The notes: generated by a model not told the origin, from the letters alone. Counted from the first letter of the stretch, positions 43,847-53,585 are shown. The stretch is DNA of 64,000 bases from Marinifilum sp. N1E240 (GCF_009295825.1 NZ_WHKF01000002.1:434001-498000); one strand, 5' to 3'. Made by a program: numbers and translations.

Positions 43847-44542
43847 ATGAATGAATTCTTGAGTTTTACAGAAGTAGAATTAGAGGCAATCGGATTATCA
43901 TTCCGAATTGCTTTATGGTGTGCTTTTTTAATTTTACCACCAGCAATTCTCTTGGCTTGGTGGTTAGCTAGAAAGAATTTTCGAGGAAAATCATTAGTTG
44001 AAGGATTTGTTAATTTGCCTTTAGTTTTGCCTCCGGTTGCCTCCGGGTTTATTTTGCTCTTATTATTAGGATCGAATGGAGTTTTAGGAAGTTGGCTTCA
44101 CGAATGGTTTGGAATTAAGATTGCCTTTACGTTTTATGCCGCGGTTTTGGCTTCGATGATAGTATCCTTTCCTTTAGCAGTTCGTGCCATTCGTTTGGCA
44201 ATAGAAATGGTTGACCCTGGTTACGAAGAGGCAGCTAAAACTCTTGGAGCAAATTCATTTCAGACCTTTATTAGAATTACCTTACCGTTGGCATTACCTG
44301 GAATAATTAGTGGATTTGTTTTGGCTTTTGCCCGATCATTGGGTGAGTTTGGAGCTACCATTATTTTTGCGGGAAACATTTCCGGAGAAACACAAACCAT
44401 TCCTTTAGCTCTTTTTAATCAGATACAAATACCGGGACAGGAAACATCTGCTTTTCGATTGTTGTTGGTGGCTGTTGTATTTTCGTTTATGGCGATGGCC
44501 TTTTCCGAATTGTTGGTGAAAAAATTACATCGTCGCAGATAA
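43847..44542 (+). CDS. modB: Molybdate ABC transporter, permease
   Basis: 231 aa, about five membrane helices. The coupling loop EEAAKTLGANSFQTFIRITL is the EAA motif that contacts ModC. Typical ModB phrases are NLPLVLPPVASGFILLLLLG and ARSLGEFGATIIFAGNISGE. Starts 1 nt after modA, so translation is coupled. Confidence 0.96.
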   Translation: MNEFLSFTEVELEAIGLSFRIALWCAFLILPPAILLAWWLARKNFRGKSLVEGFVNLPLVLPPVASGFILLLLLGSNGVLGSWLHEWFGIKIAFTFYAAVLASMIVSFPLAVRAIRLAIEMVDPGYEEAAKTLGANSFQTFIRITLPLALPGIISGFVLAFARSLGEFGATIIFAGNISGETQTIPLALFNQIQIPGQETSAFRLLLVAVVFSFMAMAFSELLVKKLHRRR

Positions 44543-44568
44543 GTTGAATTAAAAGAATCTATTACAAT

Positions 44569-45663
44569 ATGCATGCATTATCAGCCAAATTAAAAGTTAA
44601 GAAAGGAGAGTTTTCTCTTGATGTAGAGGTTGATTTCATTAAAGGAATTACTGGGGTTTTCGGTCCTTCGGGAGCTGGAAAAACAACTCTCATGCATTTA
44701 TTGGTAGGATTGGAACATCCTGATGAAGGAACAATTTCCATAGAAGAGCAAGCAATCGTAGATTCCAAAAAGAACCTTTGGACCAAACCCCGCAAAAGAA
44801 GAATTGGGTATGTGTTTCAGGAAGGAAGACTGTTTCCGCACATGACTGTGAAAAAGAATCTTCTGTTTGCAAGTGAGTACAGTTCAGCTGATGAACAAAT
44901 TATTGAATTTGATGAGCTGGTAGATTTGTTGGAGATTAGAGATTTATTGGAGAAAAGACCTCGTAGTTTATCAGGCGGAGAGAAACAAAGAGTAGCTATT
45001 GGTCGTGCTTTGTTAAGCGCTCCGAAATTACTGTTAATGGATGAGCCATTCTCATCATTAGATGTTGCATTAAGAAGACAAATTATTCCTTATCTGATAA
45101 AAATAAATAGAAAATTGGGCATTCCAATGTTGGTTGTAAGCCACGATTTACCTGATTTATTAAGCTTGACACAAGAACTGTTTCTACTGCGTAATGGTAG
45201 AGTAGAAGGACATGGTAATTATTTTGATCTGATTCAGGAAGAAAATTCATTGGATATAATGCGTGGAGCAGGTTTGTTGAATGTTATTCCCTTTAAAGTT
45301 GAATCGCACGATACAGTATACGGGCTAACCAATTTAATGAATAAAGATGCTAGTCATGAAATACATGTGGAGCGTGAATTAATTTGTGATTGTTGTAGGA
45401 TTGGTGATGAGATAAATGTATCACTTCGTCCCGAAGATATAGCGATTACATTAGAAGAAATTCCCAACATATCCATTCGCAATCAGTTAAAGGGAAGAAT
45501 TTCCAAAATCATAAAAAAGGAGAATCGTATTTACTGCCTGGTAGATGTGGGATTTTTATTGGTTGTTTCGGTAACGCAAGCATCTCAACAAAAAATGAAT
45601 CTCATCGAAGAAAAAGAAGTTTGGTGCCTTTTTAAATCAATGGCGCTGCAGGTGAATGTATAA
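44569..45663 (+). CDS. modC: Molybdate ABC transporter, ATP-binding protein
   Basis: 364 aa. Walker A FGPSGAGKTTL (about 31-41), Q-loop YVFQEGRLFPHMTV, signature LSGGEKQRVAIGRAL, Walker B LLLMDEPFSSLD and switch histidine VVSHDLPDL. The C-terminal part (about 290-364) is a molybdate-binding TOBE/Mop-like domain (SLRPEDIAITLEEIPNISI, QLKGRISKIIKKENRIY), which lets cytoplasmic molybdate inhibit transport. A palindromic repeat 12 bp after the stop may end the transcript. Confidence 0.96.
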   Translation: MHALSAKLKVKKGEFSLDVEVDFIKGITGVFGPSGAGKTTLMHLLVGLEHPDEGTISIEEQAIVDSKKNLWTKPRKRRIGYVFQEGRLFPHMTVKKNLLFASEYSSADEQIIEFDELVDLLEIRDLLEKRPRSLSGGEKQRVAIGRALLSAPKLLLMDEPFSSLDVALRRQIIPYLIKINRKLGIPMLVVSHDLPDLLSLTQELFLLRNGRVEGHGNYFDLIQEENSLDIMRGAGLLNVIPFKVESHDTVYGLTNLMNKDASHEIHVERELICDCCRIGDEINVSLRPEDIAITLEEIPNISIRNQLKGRISKIIKKENRIYCLVDVGFLLVVSVTQASQQKMNLIEEKEVWCLFKSMALQVNV

Positions 45664-45674
45664 ATGTATTGGAT

Positions 45675-45702
45675 GTAGAGACGCAAGGCTTTGCGTCTCC
45701 AC
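45675..45702. repeat. REP-like palindrome, copy A1
   Basis: GTAGAGACGCAA (45675-45686), GGCT, TTGCGTCTCCAC (45691-45702): a 12-bp stem with one mismatch/wobble. Same family as 45991-46018; the two flank the DUF3820 gene. It could also act as a terminator for modC. Confidence 0.8.
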
Positions 45703-45712
45703 GAATTTATTT

Positions 45713-45958
45713 TTATTGATATTTTTTGCATAATGGACGAAGCATTCCTTCCAATCCATTCAGTTTTATTTCATACATGGAAGCCATCATTTCGCCTAAT
45801 TTCCCAGGAGGAAAACCTTTTTCTCTGAACCAAACCAAATAAGGTTCTGGCAAATCAATCAAATAACGACCTTTGTACTTTCCAAAAGGCATACGCATTT
45901 GTATCAATTTGATTAACGCCTCGTTCATTTCTGCTTTATCAGGAGATGATTGTTCCAT
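45713..45958 (-). CDS. DUF3820 family protein
   Basis: 81 aa, complete small domain. The pattern MPFGKYKGRYLIDLPEPYLV followed by WFREKGFPPGKLGEMMASMY matches DUF3820, found in many bacteria and once described as a putative quorum-sensing-regulated virulence factor family. The biochemical role is unknown. Monocistronic, with a palindromic repeat on each side. Confidence 0.88.
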   Translation of the reverse strand: MEQSSPDKAEMNEALIKLIQMRMPFGKYKGRYLIDLPEPYLVWFREKGFPPGKLGEMMASMYEIKLNGLEGMLRPLCKKYQ

Positions 45959-45990
45959 ATATTGTATTTATTGAATGTTTGTTTTATGTC

Positions 45991-46018
45991 GTAGAGACGC
46001 AATGCCTTGCGTCTTTAT
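45991..46018. repeat. REP-like palindrome, copy A2
   Basis: GTAGAGACGCAA (45991-46002), TGCC, TTGCGTCTTTAT (46007-46018). Left arm identical to copy A1, right arm slightly decayed. Lies between the end of mnmA and the start of the DUF3820 gene (both minus). Confidence 0.8.
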
Positions 46019-46030
46019 AGATATTTGGTG

Positions 46031-47131
46031 TTAATCATTATTTTCTGCAAATCCACCACCTATTAATTTATCACCAATGTAAAAGGCGACAGGTTGACCC
46101 GGAGCAATTGCCCACGCGGGTTGTTCCAAATTAACAATTAATTCATTCTCATTTACGATTGTGATCTTTGAAAAGCCTTCCGGATTTCTTCCTAAACCAC
46201 GAACTAAAGTTGTGATGTTTGCAGCTTCACTGTCTTTAATATCATGAAAATAGTAATCGGAAACACGAATTTGTAATTTGTTTAGATCATTCTTGCTTTC
46301 AAGAATTAAGGTGTTGTTTTTAGCATCTATCTTGCTCACCATTAAGCCCGATTTTTCCTTCAGTTCCAATCCTCGTTTCTGACCAATTGTGTAATAAGGA
46401 TATCCATCATGTTCACCCAATTCTACACCATCAGGACTTAGCACTTTTCCTTTTCCAATTTTGTCATTGATATCAGGCACCATTTCCTGTAAGAAATCAC
46501 GGTAATCTTTTCGATCCATAAAGCAAACGCCCATGCTTTCCTTCTTTTTGGCTACTTCTTCGAAACCAAAAGATTTGGCAATTTCCCGTACTTCTGGTTT
46601 GCTGTATTTGCCAAGAGGAGTTAGAGTTCTTGATAAAATATCCTGCTTTAAATTCCACAGAAAATAGGATTGATCTTTAACCGGATCATTCCCTTTATAG
46701 ATGTAATAATTGTCTGCTTCTTTTTCAATACGGATGTAATGACCAGTAGCAATTTGTGCACAATTCAATTCATCAGCTTTCTTAAGTAATAATTTCCACT
46801 TTAAATTCGGATTGCACTGAATACAAGGACTAGGTGTTCTTCCAACCATATATTCGTCAAGAAAAAATTGAATGATTGTATCTCGAAATTCACGACGAGC
46901 ATCAATTACATGATGTTCTAAACCCAATTTAGCTGCTAGTTTTTGCGCATCGCTTATAAAATCTGGATAAGTATCGTTTGAATCGTATGAATGAGTATTG
47001 GTATAGAACCAAAGAGAAACACCAATTACTTCGTATCCCTGTTCTTTAAGCATCATTGCAGTAACAGAAGAATCTGTTCCTCCGCTCATTCCTAAAATCA
47101 ATCTTCCCTTCGTTTCTTCCGCACTATGCAT
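46031..47131 (-). CDS. mnmA: tRNA 2-thiouridine(34) synthase
   Basis: 366 aa. It thiolates U34 in the anticodons of Lys, Glu and Gln tRNAs. The PP-loop is LILGMSGGTDSSVTAMML (the usual SGGVDSS has Thr in place of Val, as in some Bacteroidota). Catalytic cysteines are expected in TPSPCIQCNPNLKW and KKESMGVCFMDRKDYR, both visible. Central and C-terminal beta domains follow (YPYYTIGQKRGLEL, QPAWAIAPGQPVAFYIGDKL). Confidence 0.95.
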   Translation of the reverse strand: MHSAEETKGRLILGMSGGTDSSVTAMMLKEQGYEVIGVSLWFYTNTHSYDSNDTYPDFISDAQKLAAKLGLEHHVIDARREFRDTIIQFFLDEYMVGRTPSPCIQCNPNLKWKLLLKKADELNCAQIATGHYIRIEKEADNYYIYKGNDPVKDQSYFLWNLKQDILSRTLTPLGKYSKPEVREIAKSFGFEEVAKKKESMGVCFMDRKDYRDFLQEMVPDINDKIGKGKVLSPDGVELGEHDGYPYYTIGQKRGLELKEKSGLMVSKIDAKNNTLILESKNDLNKLQIRVSDYYFHDIKDSEAANITTLVRGLGRNPEGFSKITIVNENELIVNLEQPAWAIAPGQPVAFYIGDKLIGGGFAENND

Positions 47132-47321
47132 ATAATGAAAAATTAGGTGTTATTATGTTTTGATAATTTGACCTGTAACTTTTTGAAATATCTGTTCGTC
47201 TTGTGTTTGATATTACATAAGATATTAGATCTAAACTTTGCCAAATATCAGAAAAAGATAAGAGATAGACAATTTAGAGATGTTTACAATCTTTAAAATT
47301 CATGAACCCAAAAGAATCGAA

Positions 47322-49703
47322 ATGAAAATCAGGTTATTACTGTTATTTTTCCTTTTATTATTGCAAAATATACATGCTCAGAACTGTAAAATCACAGGAA
47401 AAATAATTGACGAACAGAATTCAATGCCTCTTCCATATGCCAATGCAATTTTAACTTCATTAAGTGATTCTACCATTTTACTGGGCGCAATTTCGAATGA
47501 CAATGGAGTTTTTGAAATTGAAAAAATAGAAAAGGGAAAATACAATTTGATGTTAAGTTTTATGGGCTACCAGTCGGTGGAATTTAAAGAGGTGAACGTA
47601 TACAAGGGTACAAGAAATATTGGTGAAATAAAGTTGAAGGCATCAAGTGAAAATTTAAGTGAAGTAACTGTGAAGGCTGTTAGATCTCCTGTAAGTTATA
47701 AGGTAGATCGTAAGGTAATAAATGCTTCTAGCTTTCCGGAAGCCAGTGTAGCTTTGGATCTTTTGGAGAATGTTCCTTCTTTAGAAGTTAGTTTTGAGGG
47801 AGAATTAACTTACCGTGGTGATGGAACCTTTAAAGTATTTATAAACGGACATCCGGTAAGAAATGGTGTAGAGAAAATGCAGCAATTGGATGCATCTAAA
47901 ATTGATAAGATAGAGGTAATTACAAATCCATCTGCAAAGTATGATGCTGAAGGCACGGCGGGAATTATTCAAATTATCTTAAAAAAGAATAGACTGGAGG
48001 GATATGCGATTACTTCCAGCGCACAAGTTTCAACCAACGATACAAAGCGTTTTTCATTAGCAATTGATAAGCAATCGGAAAAAGGAGGTTGGTATATTAA
48101 TGGGAATGCTGGTAAACACTATTGGAGGAATGTTGAGATCGATGGTAAAAAGATCAACAATTATGAGAATCAGCAATATTTAGTGGATTATCACAAAGAT
48201 GGCAAAGCATCTGGAACCAATGCATATGTAGAGTTTGGTTTTAATTATGATGTAACAGATAAAGACTGTATTGATTTTAATATCAATGTAAACCCCTTAT
48301 TGTTAGGTAATGATCATGAGGCAAGCGGACATTTTGTTGAGCGGACTTTACAGGATGGAAATGAAATCAATTACGAAGAGTACGATTTGGAAAACAGCAA
48401 CAAAAGTGATTATCAATATCTGGGAACTACATTTGAATACGAGCATAGTTTTACAAAGAATAAAGATCATTTATTGTCATTTTATGCCGATTATTCTACC
48501 TATTTGCATCGGTATATTGGAAATGTAATTGATACGAAAACATATGACGATAGAATTGAAAGGATAGGCTCAAGAGACACCGAAAGTAACGAAACTTTTG
48601 TAAGTCTAAAATTGTGTTATGCGAATAAGTTGAGTGAAAATTCTTCTTTTGAAATTGGTGGACAGGTAGATACGGATCATATTCCTAAAATGACCGTCAC
48701 CAATGGAACTTACGATTCCAATGATGTGTTTACTCCTTTACCTAATGATCCAATCGATCAGGAGGTAATCTTCGAGAGAGATATTTATGCTGGTTTTGCC
48801 ACATTTAAAAGTAAGATTGGTAAGTTGGAATATAAATTAGGTTTTAGGGCTGAATGGACCAGTCGACAGTCGGATTATGAATATACCGATCAGTTGGGAG
48901 CAAGAATCAAACAACCATCAAGTAAAGATTTTTGGGATTTTTTTCCAAGTGCACATGTCTTATATAATTTTACCGATGAGCATCAAATGGGAGTAAGCTA
49001 TTCGCGACGAATCAGAAGAGCTAATTATTGGTCTTTGTCTCCATTTAGAACATATAATGATTCCTATTCTTATGAGGAAGGGAACGGAAATTTAATGCCT
49101 TCTTATTCCAATTCCTATGAATTAAACTATAAAAAATCTTGGAACAAAGATTTTATCGGATTTGAACTGTTTGCAAAAGAATCTTCGGATGTAATTCAGG
49201 ATTATTATCGATTGGAGTCAGAAAATGTGAGTGTTTCTTCGCAAGCTAATATTGGAAATTCGTTGAGCTTAGGTCTTGAAATTATGAGCGGAGTTGACCT
49301 GTATTCCTGGTGGAATGTAAATTTTTCAACAAATATTTATCATTATCAGTTGGATGTTGATTATGAAGATCAGAATTCAAGAGAGGAACAATTTAAATTC
49401 GATTCCAGGTTGAATAATATATTTACATTACCTAAGAATTTTACTTTTAAATGGGATGTGAAATACAGGAGTCGACACATTTCGGTACAGTCGGAACGCG
49501 AAGCCTATATTTCTTCGAATATGGCAGTAAAAAAATCGATAAAGGATGATCAGTGGCAGATATTACTATCGGTGAGCAATGTATTCAATAGCATAAAGTA
49601 CAAGAACACGACCAAAGGTGATAATTTTATTTTTGAAGATGAATACCGACACAAGCCATCAGTCATGTTAAAATTGACTTACAATTTTGACAATCAGAAA
49701 TAG
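47322..49703 (+). CDS. TonB-dependent-receptor-like outer-membrane beta-barrel protein (2)
   Basis: 793 aa from ATG 47322, which gives a clean signal peptide (IRLLLLFFLLLLQNIHAQ); the frame opens 14 codons earlier. Carboxypeptidase-regulatory-like domain (KITGKIIDEQNSMPLPYANA), plug-like region (SVALDLLENVPSLEV, FKVFINGHPVRNG, YDAEGTAGIIQIILKKN) and a barrel ending LTYNF. Same architecture as the protein at 9148 but clearly diverged. No SusD gene beside it. Substrate unknown. Confidence 0.9.
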   Translation: MKIRLLLLFFLLLLQNIHAQNCKITGKIIDEQNSMPLPYANAILTSLSDSTILLGAISNDNGVFEIEKIEKGKYNLMLSFMGYQSVEFKEVNVYKGTRNIGEIKLKASSENLSEVTVKAVRSPVSYKVDRKVINASSFPEASVALDLLENVPSLEVSFEGELTYRGDGTFKVFINGHPVRNGVEKMQQLDASKIDKIEVITNPSAKYDAEGTAGIIQIILKKNRLEGYAITSSAQVSTNDTKRFSLAIDKQSEKGGWYINGNAGKHYWRNVEIDGKKINNYENQQYLVDYHKDGKASGTNAYVEFGFNYDVTDKDCIDFNINVNPLLLGNDHEASGHFVERTLQDGNEINYEEYDLENSNKSDYQYLGTTFEYEHSFTKNKDHLLSFYADYSTYLHRYIGNVIDTKTYDDRIERIGSRDTESNETFVSLKLCYANKLSENSSFEIGGQVDTDHIPKMTVTNGTYDSNDVFTPLPNDPIDQEVIFERDIYAGFATFKSKIGKLEYKLGFRAEWTSRQSDYEYTDQLGARIKQPSSKDFWDFFPSAHVLYNFTDEHQMGVSYSRRIRRANYWSLSPFRTYNDSYSYEEGNGNLMPSYSNSYELNYKKSWNKDFIGFELFAKESSDVIQDYYRLESENVSVSSQANIGNSLSLGLEIMSGVDLYSWWNVNFSTNIYHYQLDVDYEDQNSREEQFKFDSRLNNIFTLPKNFTFKWDVKYRSRHISVQSEREAYISSNMAVKKSIKDDQWQILLSVSNVFNSIKYKNTTKGDNFIFEDEYRHKPSVMLKLTYNFDNQK

Positions 49704-49908
49704 ATTTTTTCTTGTATTTTTAAAGCAGATATAGCTATTTTACTCTTTCTACTTACTTGTACGAATTCAACATATTGCTTTCGCTTAAGATAAGCAAAGC
49801 CAATTGATCTTGAGATTAACATTACTTATCGAAAAAATACATGTTTTGTTCTGTTTTTTTCTATTTTCGCCTTATCTAATAGGATAATTATTTACTTAAA
49901 TAATAAAC

Positions 49909-51954
49909 ATGAAAACTAGAAAACTAACAGGGGGAATGGTAGGGCTTGTTTTAGCTTTAACTATCGCCGTGGGATGTACGCAAGAAGCTCCCAAAGGTCT
50001 TGGCGTAATTAAAAAAGAGGATATGAACTTATCCGTAAAGCCAGGAGTCGACTTTTTTGAATATTCGAACGGAACTTGGATGAAAAATACTCCAATTCCT
50101 GCTGATAAAAGTCGTTATGGTGCTTTTGATATTTTAGGAGAAAGCGCAAACGAAGCGGTTCACAATTTGCTGGAAGAAGCTGCAAAAACTGAAAATGCTG
50201 AAGAGGGAAGTAACTTGAAAAAGATTCAGGATTTCTATGCTACAGCAATGGATGTTAAGAAAATTGATGAAGTAGGAATTAAACCATTACTGCCTGAGTT
50301 TGAAAAAATTGACGCGCTTAAAAATGCCAACGATTTACGCATCGAATTGGTGCACCTTCACAAAATGGGGGTAAGTGCTTTGTTTGGAGCAGGTGTTGAG
50401 CAGGACATGAAAAATACAACTGTTAACAGAATGTATTTGAGCGAAGGAGGTCTTTCTTTATCAGATCGTGATTACTATGTTGCCGATAATGAGACAAGTG
50501 AAAATATCCGTAAAGAGTTTGTGAAGCATGTTGCTAAAATGTTTGAACTAATTGGTGAAGACACGAAAGTAGCAGAAAAAAATGCGAAACGAATCATGAA
50601 ATTCGAGACTCGTATGGCTGAAAAATTCAACACTCGTTTGGAGAATAGAAATTACCCTGCAATGTACAATCCTAAAACAGTTGAAGTTTTAGAAACTGAA
50701 TATCCAAATTTTGCATGGGGAGCCTACTTTAAAGAAATGGGTGCCGACATTAAGGAGTATGTAATTACAACTCATCCAAGATATATGGAAGAATTGAACA
50801 ACATGCTGGTTGATGAAAAAATGGAAGATATCAAGTTGTACTTGAAATGGAAAGTTTTAGACGATGTTGCCGGTGCTGTTGGTTCTGAATTGGAAAAGCA
50901 AAATTTTGCATTCTACGGAACGGTTTTAACGGGAGCTACAGAGCAACAGCCACGTTGGAGACGCATGTCGAAAACAACTGGTTCTGTTTTAGGCGAAGCA
51001 GTTGGTCAATTGTACGTTGAGAAATATTTCCCACCTGAGGCTAAAGTAAGAATGGACGAGTTGGTAAAGAACTTGAAAATTGCTTTGCGCGGAAGAATTG
51101 AGAAGTTGGAGTGGATGAGCGACGATACCAGAAAAGAAGCATTGGCTAAATTAGATGCTTTTGGTGTAAAAATTGGATATCCTGAGAAGTGGGAAGATTA
51201 TTCAAAATTAGAAGTTGCAACAGATTCATACGTAGAGAACCTTTGGAGAGCGGCTCGTTTCGGAACAGCGAAAAACTTTGCAAAATTAGGAGAGCCAGTT
51301 GATACAGAAAAATGGGGAATGACTCCACAAACTGTAAATGCATACTATCACCCATTGTTGAACGAAGTTGTTTTCCCAGCAGCAATTCTGCAGCCTCCAT
51401 TCTTTTATATGAATGGTGACGATGCTGTAAATTATGGAGCTATTGGTGTTGTAATTGGTCATGAAATGACTCACGGTTTCGATGATTCTGGTCGTAGATT
51501 CGATAAGGATGGAAACATGAGAGATTGGTGGACTGCTGAAGATACAGAGAAATTTACAGCAAGAGCTGAAAAGTTAGTAGATCAGTTTAACGGTTTCCAG
51601 GCATTCGAAGATTTAACTGTTGATGGTAAATTAACCTTGGGCGAGAACATTGCCGATTATGGTGGATTAACTGTTGCCTTAGAAGCATACAAAATGTCAT
51701 TGAATGGTGAGCAGCCAGCTGATATTGAAGGTTTCAATAACATGCAGCGTTTCTTCCTTGCTTATGCAAAAGTTTGGAGAGGAAATGTACGCGATAAGTA
51801 CTTAAGAAAATTGATTAAGGAAGATGTTCACTCGCCAGGAAAATATCGTGTAAACGGCGGTTTATTCAATATTCCTGAGTTTTACGAAGCATTCGAGATT
51901 AACGAAAACGATCCATTGTATCGTACCGAAGATCAAAGAGCTGTAATCTGGTAA
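49909..51954 (+). CDS. M13-family zinc metallopeptidase lipoprotein
   Basis: 681 aa, the usual length of neprilysin/PepO-type enzymes. Lipoprotein signal MVGLVLALTIAVGC. The N-terminal domain begins VKPGVDFFEYSNGTWMKNTP. Zinc site: HEMTH (518-522) in VIGHEMTHGFDDSG, with the third ligand Glu in LGENIADYGGL (about 579). Substrate-binding NAYYHPLLNEVVFPAAILQP and the C-terminal VNGGLFNIPEFYEAFEI complete the family pattern. It trims peptides in the envelope. Confidence 0.96.
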   Translation: MKTRKLTGGMVGLVLALTIAVGCTQEAPKGLGVIKKEDMNLSVKPGVDFFEYSNGTWMKNTPIPADKSRYGAFDILGESANEAVHNLLEEAAKTENAEEGSNLKKIQDFYATAMDVKKIDEVGIKPLLPEFEKIDALKNANDLRIELVHLHKMGVSALFGAGVEQDMKNTTVNRMYLSEGGLSLSDRDYYVADNETSENIRKEFVKHVAKMFELIGEDTKVAEKNAKRIMKFETRMAEKFNTRLENRNYPAMYNPKTVEVLETEYPNFAWGAYFKEMGADIKEYVITTHPRYMEELNNMLVDEKMEDIKLYLKWKVLDDVAGAVGSELEKQNFAFYGTVLTGATEQQPRWRRMSKTTGSVLGEAVGQLYVEKYFPPEAKVRMDELVKNLKIALRGRIEKLEWMSDDTRKEALAKLDAFGVKIGYPEKWEDYSKLEVATDSYVENLWRAARFGTAKNFAKLGEPVDTEKWGMTPQTVNAYYHPLLNEVVFPAAILQPPFFYMNGDDAVNYGAIGVVIGHEMTHGFDDSGRRFDKDGNMRDWWTAEDTEKFTARAEKLVDQFNGFQAFEDLTVDGKLTLGENIADYGGLTVALEAYKMSLNGEQPADIEGFNNMQRFFLAYAKVWRGNVRDKYLRKLIKEDVHSPGKYRVNGGLFNIPEFYEAFEINENDPLYRTEDQRAVIW

Positions 51955-51966
51955 ATCAAAATATAC

Positions 51967-51992
51967 CTGTCAGAGTTCAAAGATCCTGACAG
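51967..51992. repeat. REP-like palindrome, copy B1
   Basis: CTGTCAG (51967-51973) and CTGACAG (51986-51992) around a 12-nt loop, just after the M13 stop. Resembles the CTGTCAGG-T-rich palindrome at 55141-55162. Poor T-run, so probably not the main terminator. Confidence 0.5.
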
Positions 51993-52015
51993 CGTAATTT
52001 TAATAATAATATTAG

Positions 52016-52047
52016 AGCCGTCCCATGTTATTGGGGCGGTTTTTTTG
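52016..52047 (+). terminator. Rho-independent terminator of the M13 gene
   Basis: Stem CCGTCCCA / TGGGGCGG with one G-U pair, short loop, then T7 (52040-52046). Confidence 0.9.
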
Positions 52048-52126
52048 TGTATTCATGTAAGACTTGGCAATAAGATCTACAGATTTCGCCGCAATACTGT
52101 AAATTGAAGAATAAATTCATTTCAAC

Positions 52127-52915
52127 TTGAAAGTATTTAAAACCATATTGCAGATTCGATCGAAAAGTGCACTAAAAATTGAGTGCTTGCTTTCCGATGA
52201 GCGTGAGGAAATTCAATTAATCTACTTCCCCGAAGAGAGAAGTATTGCTTGTACCGAGGATACACATCTGTCGCAAATGATTTGCAAACTCCAGTTTCAG
52301 TTCGAAAAGGTGATACGAACAGCTATAAAGGGCAAACTTAATATAGGTGAACCTATTAACTGCGTATTTATTGATGGTTTTAATTTTTTAAGTCGGCTAG
52401 AGTTCAATCAGTACATACGAGTTGACAGACGTAATGAAAAGCTGAATATTACCACCAATAAAACCGAGATAAAGGATATTCATAAAATATATGCTGATGG
52501 ATCTCACTCCATTGAATTAAATCAGTCAGGTTATGGCGGATTTGTAGAATCTCCCACTGGAATACAGGAAGTCTATTATCAAACCATTAAGGAGGGAAGC
52601 AGTAACTTAATGGAACTGATGGCGGTAATTGAAGGTCTTCAACGCCTTAAATACCAGGATAAAATACAAGTGAATACCGATAGTCGTTTTGTGATAAGAG
52701 GATTGGTACAATGGGTTCATTTTTGGAAGCATAACAATTGGCAAACGGCTTATGGTCACGAGGTGAAATTTGTTCAATGCTGGAAGCAAATCGATCAGTT
52801 ATGCCATGATAAATTGATAGAGTTAAAATGGATCAAAGGAAACTCAGACAATCACAAGCAAGCTTTTTGCCATCAGTTGGCTCGTAATTCTGCGAATGGG
52901 AAGAATAGCAATTAA
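52127..52915 (+). CDS. RNase HI-like protein with N-terminal extension
   Basis: 262 aa. The start must be the TTG at 52127: an in-frame stop lies 15 bp upstream and the first Met is at residue 51. Residues 1-115 have no recognised domain. Residues about 118-262 follow RNase HI: IYADGSHS (Asp124), LMELMAVIEGL (Glu163), QVNTDSRFVIRGL (Asp185) and WKHNNWQTAYGHEVKFVQCW. At the fourth catalytic position the usual CDELA reads CHQLA (His249), and the flexible GHxGH loop reads KGNSDNH. Either the protein is weakly active or it binds rather than cuts RNA-DNA hybrids. Confidence 0.83.
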   Translation: MKVFKTILQIRSKSALKIECLLSDEREEIQLIYFPEERSIACTEDTHLSQMICKLQFQFEKVIRTAIKGKLNIGEPINCVFIDGFNFLSRLEFNQYIRVDRRNEKLNITTNKTEIKDIHKIYADGSHSIELNQSGYGGFVESPTGIQEVYYQTIKEGSSNLMELMAVIEGLQRLKYQDKIQVNTDSRFVIRGLVQWVHFWKHNNWQTAYGHEVKFVQCWKQIDQLCHDKLIELKWIKGNSDNHKQAFCHQLARNSANGKNSN

Positions 52916-53107
52916 GAATGATTTTTATGTAATTAAAACTGCTGGAGTTAAAATTTCTGGCAAGTGGATTAAATTCTACACAAGCTATTTTCATATGTCC
53001 TCTGTTTTTGTAATAGGCTTTTTATAGCATAAATAGTTTTTTATACAAGTTCTGCTTCGTAAACTGGAACTAGTGAGGTGCAGTCTAATAAAAAAAGCTG
53101 TAGTTTT

Positions 53108-53134
53108 GATGCTCTAACTCAAAGTGAGGGTATC
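53108..53134. repeat. Hairpin repeat, copy C1
   Basis: GATGCTCTAACT, CAA, AGTGAGGGTATC: a 12-bp imperfect stem with two wobble pairs. About 28 of the 33 surrounding bases match copy C2 at 53586. Lies 18 bp before the DUF3859-like gene. Confidence 0.7.
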
Positions 53135-53152
53135 AATCATTAAAGAAAAAGA

Positions 53153-53578
53153 ATGAATATAAAAATAGTTAATTACGGAATTTGTAAGGCGATAGGAGAG
53201 ACAAAGAGAGAATATGTTCCGGGGAGTTCTACAGGATACTTTTTGCATTCCGATGGTATGGAGTTTCAGGAAAGAACTGATGTTATTCAAGTTGTAACAG
53301 GATTGAGTTTTGGAATTAGCTATAGCTTCGAGATTGATTCAATGGAGCCAGAACGTGTTGATTTTATTTGTAGGATAAGACATCCTAAGTTGGTAAATCC
53401 GGAAACGAAGGAAGAATTTGTTGAAACCACTGAGGCAAAAGACGAATGGAGCGATGAGTTGGGCTTCGATTTCTACACCTTCGAGTTCGACTGGGAAATG
53501 CAGCTCGGCGAATGGGTTTTTGAGATTATTCATAAGGACAAAGTAATGTGCAGTCAGACCTTTATTTTGAAAGAGTAA
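53153..53578 (+). CDS. DUF3859-like protein
   Basis: 141 aa, cytoplasmic, beta-sandwich-like. The pattern VNYGICKAIGETKREYVPGS, VTGLSFGISYSFEIDSM, VDFICRIRHPKLVNPETKEE and WEMQLGEWVFEIIHKDKVMC fits my memory of DUF3859. No catalytic motif. Flanked by hairpin repeats of one family (53108 and 53586), so it may be a cassette-like single gene. Confidence 0.7.
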   Translation: MNIKIVNYGICKAIGETKREYVPGSSTGYFLHSDGMEFQERTDVIQVVTGLSFGISYSFEIDSMEPERVDFICRIRHPKLVNPETKEEFVETTEAKDEWSDELGFDFYTFEFDWEMQLGEWVFEIIHKDKVMCSQTFILKE

Positions 53579-53585
53579 TTTTTTT

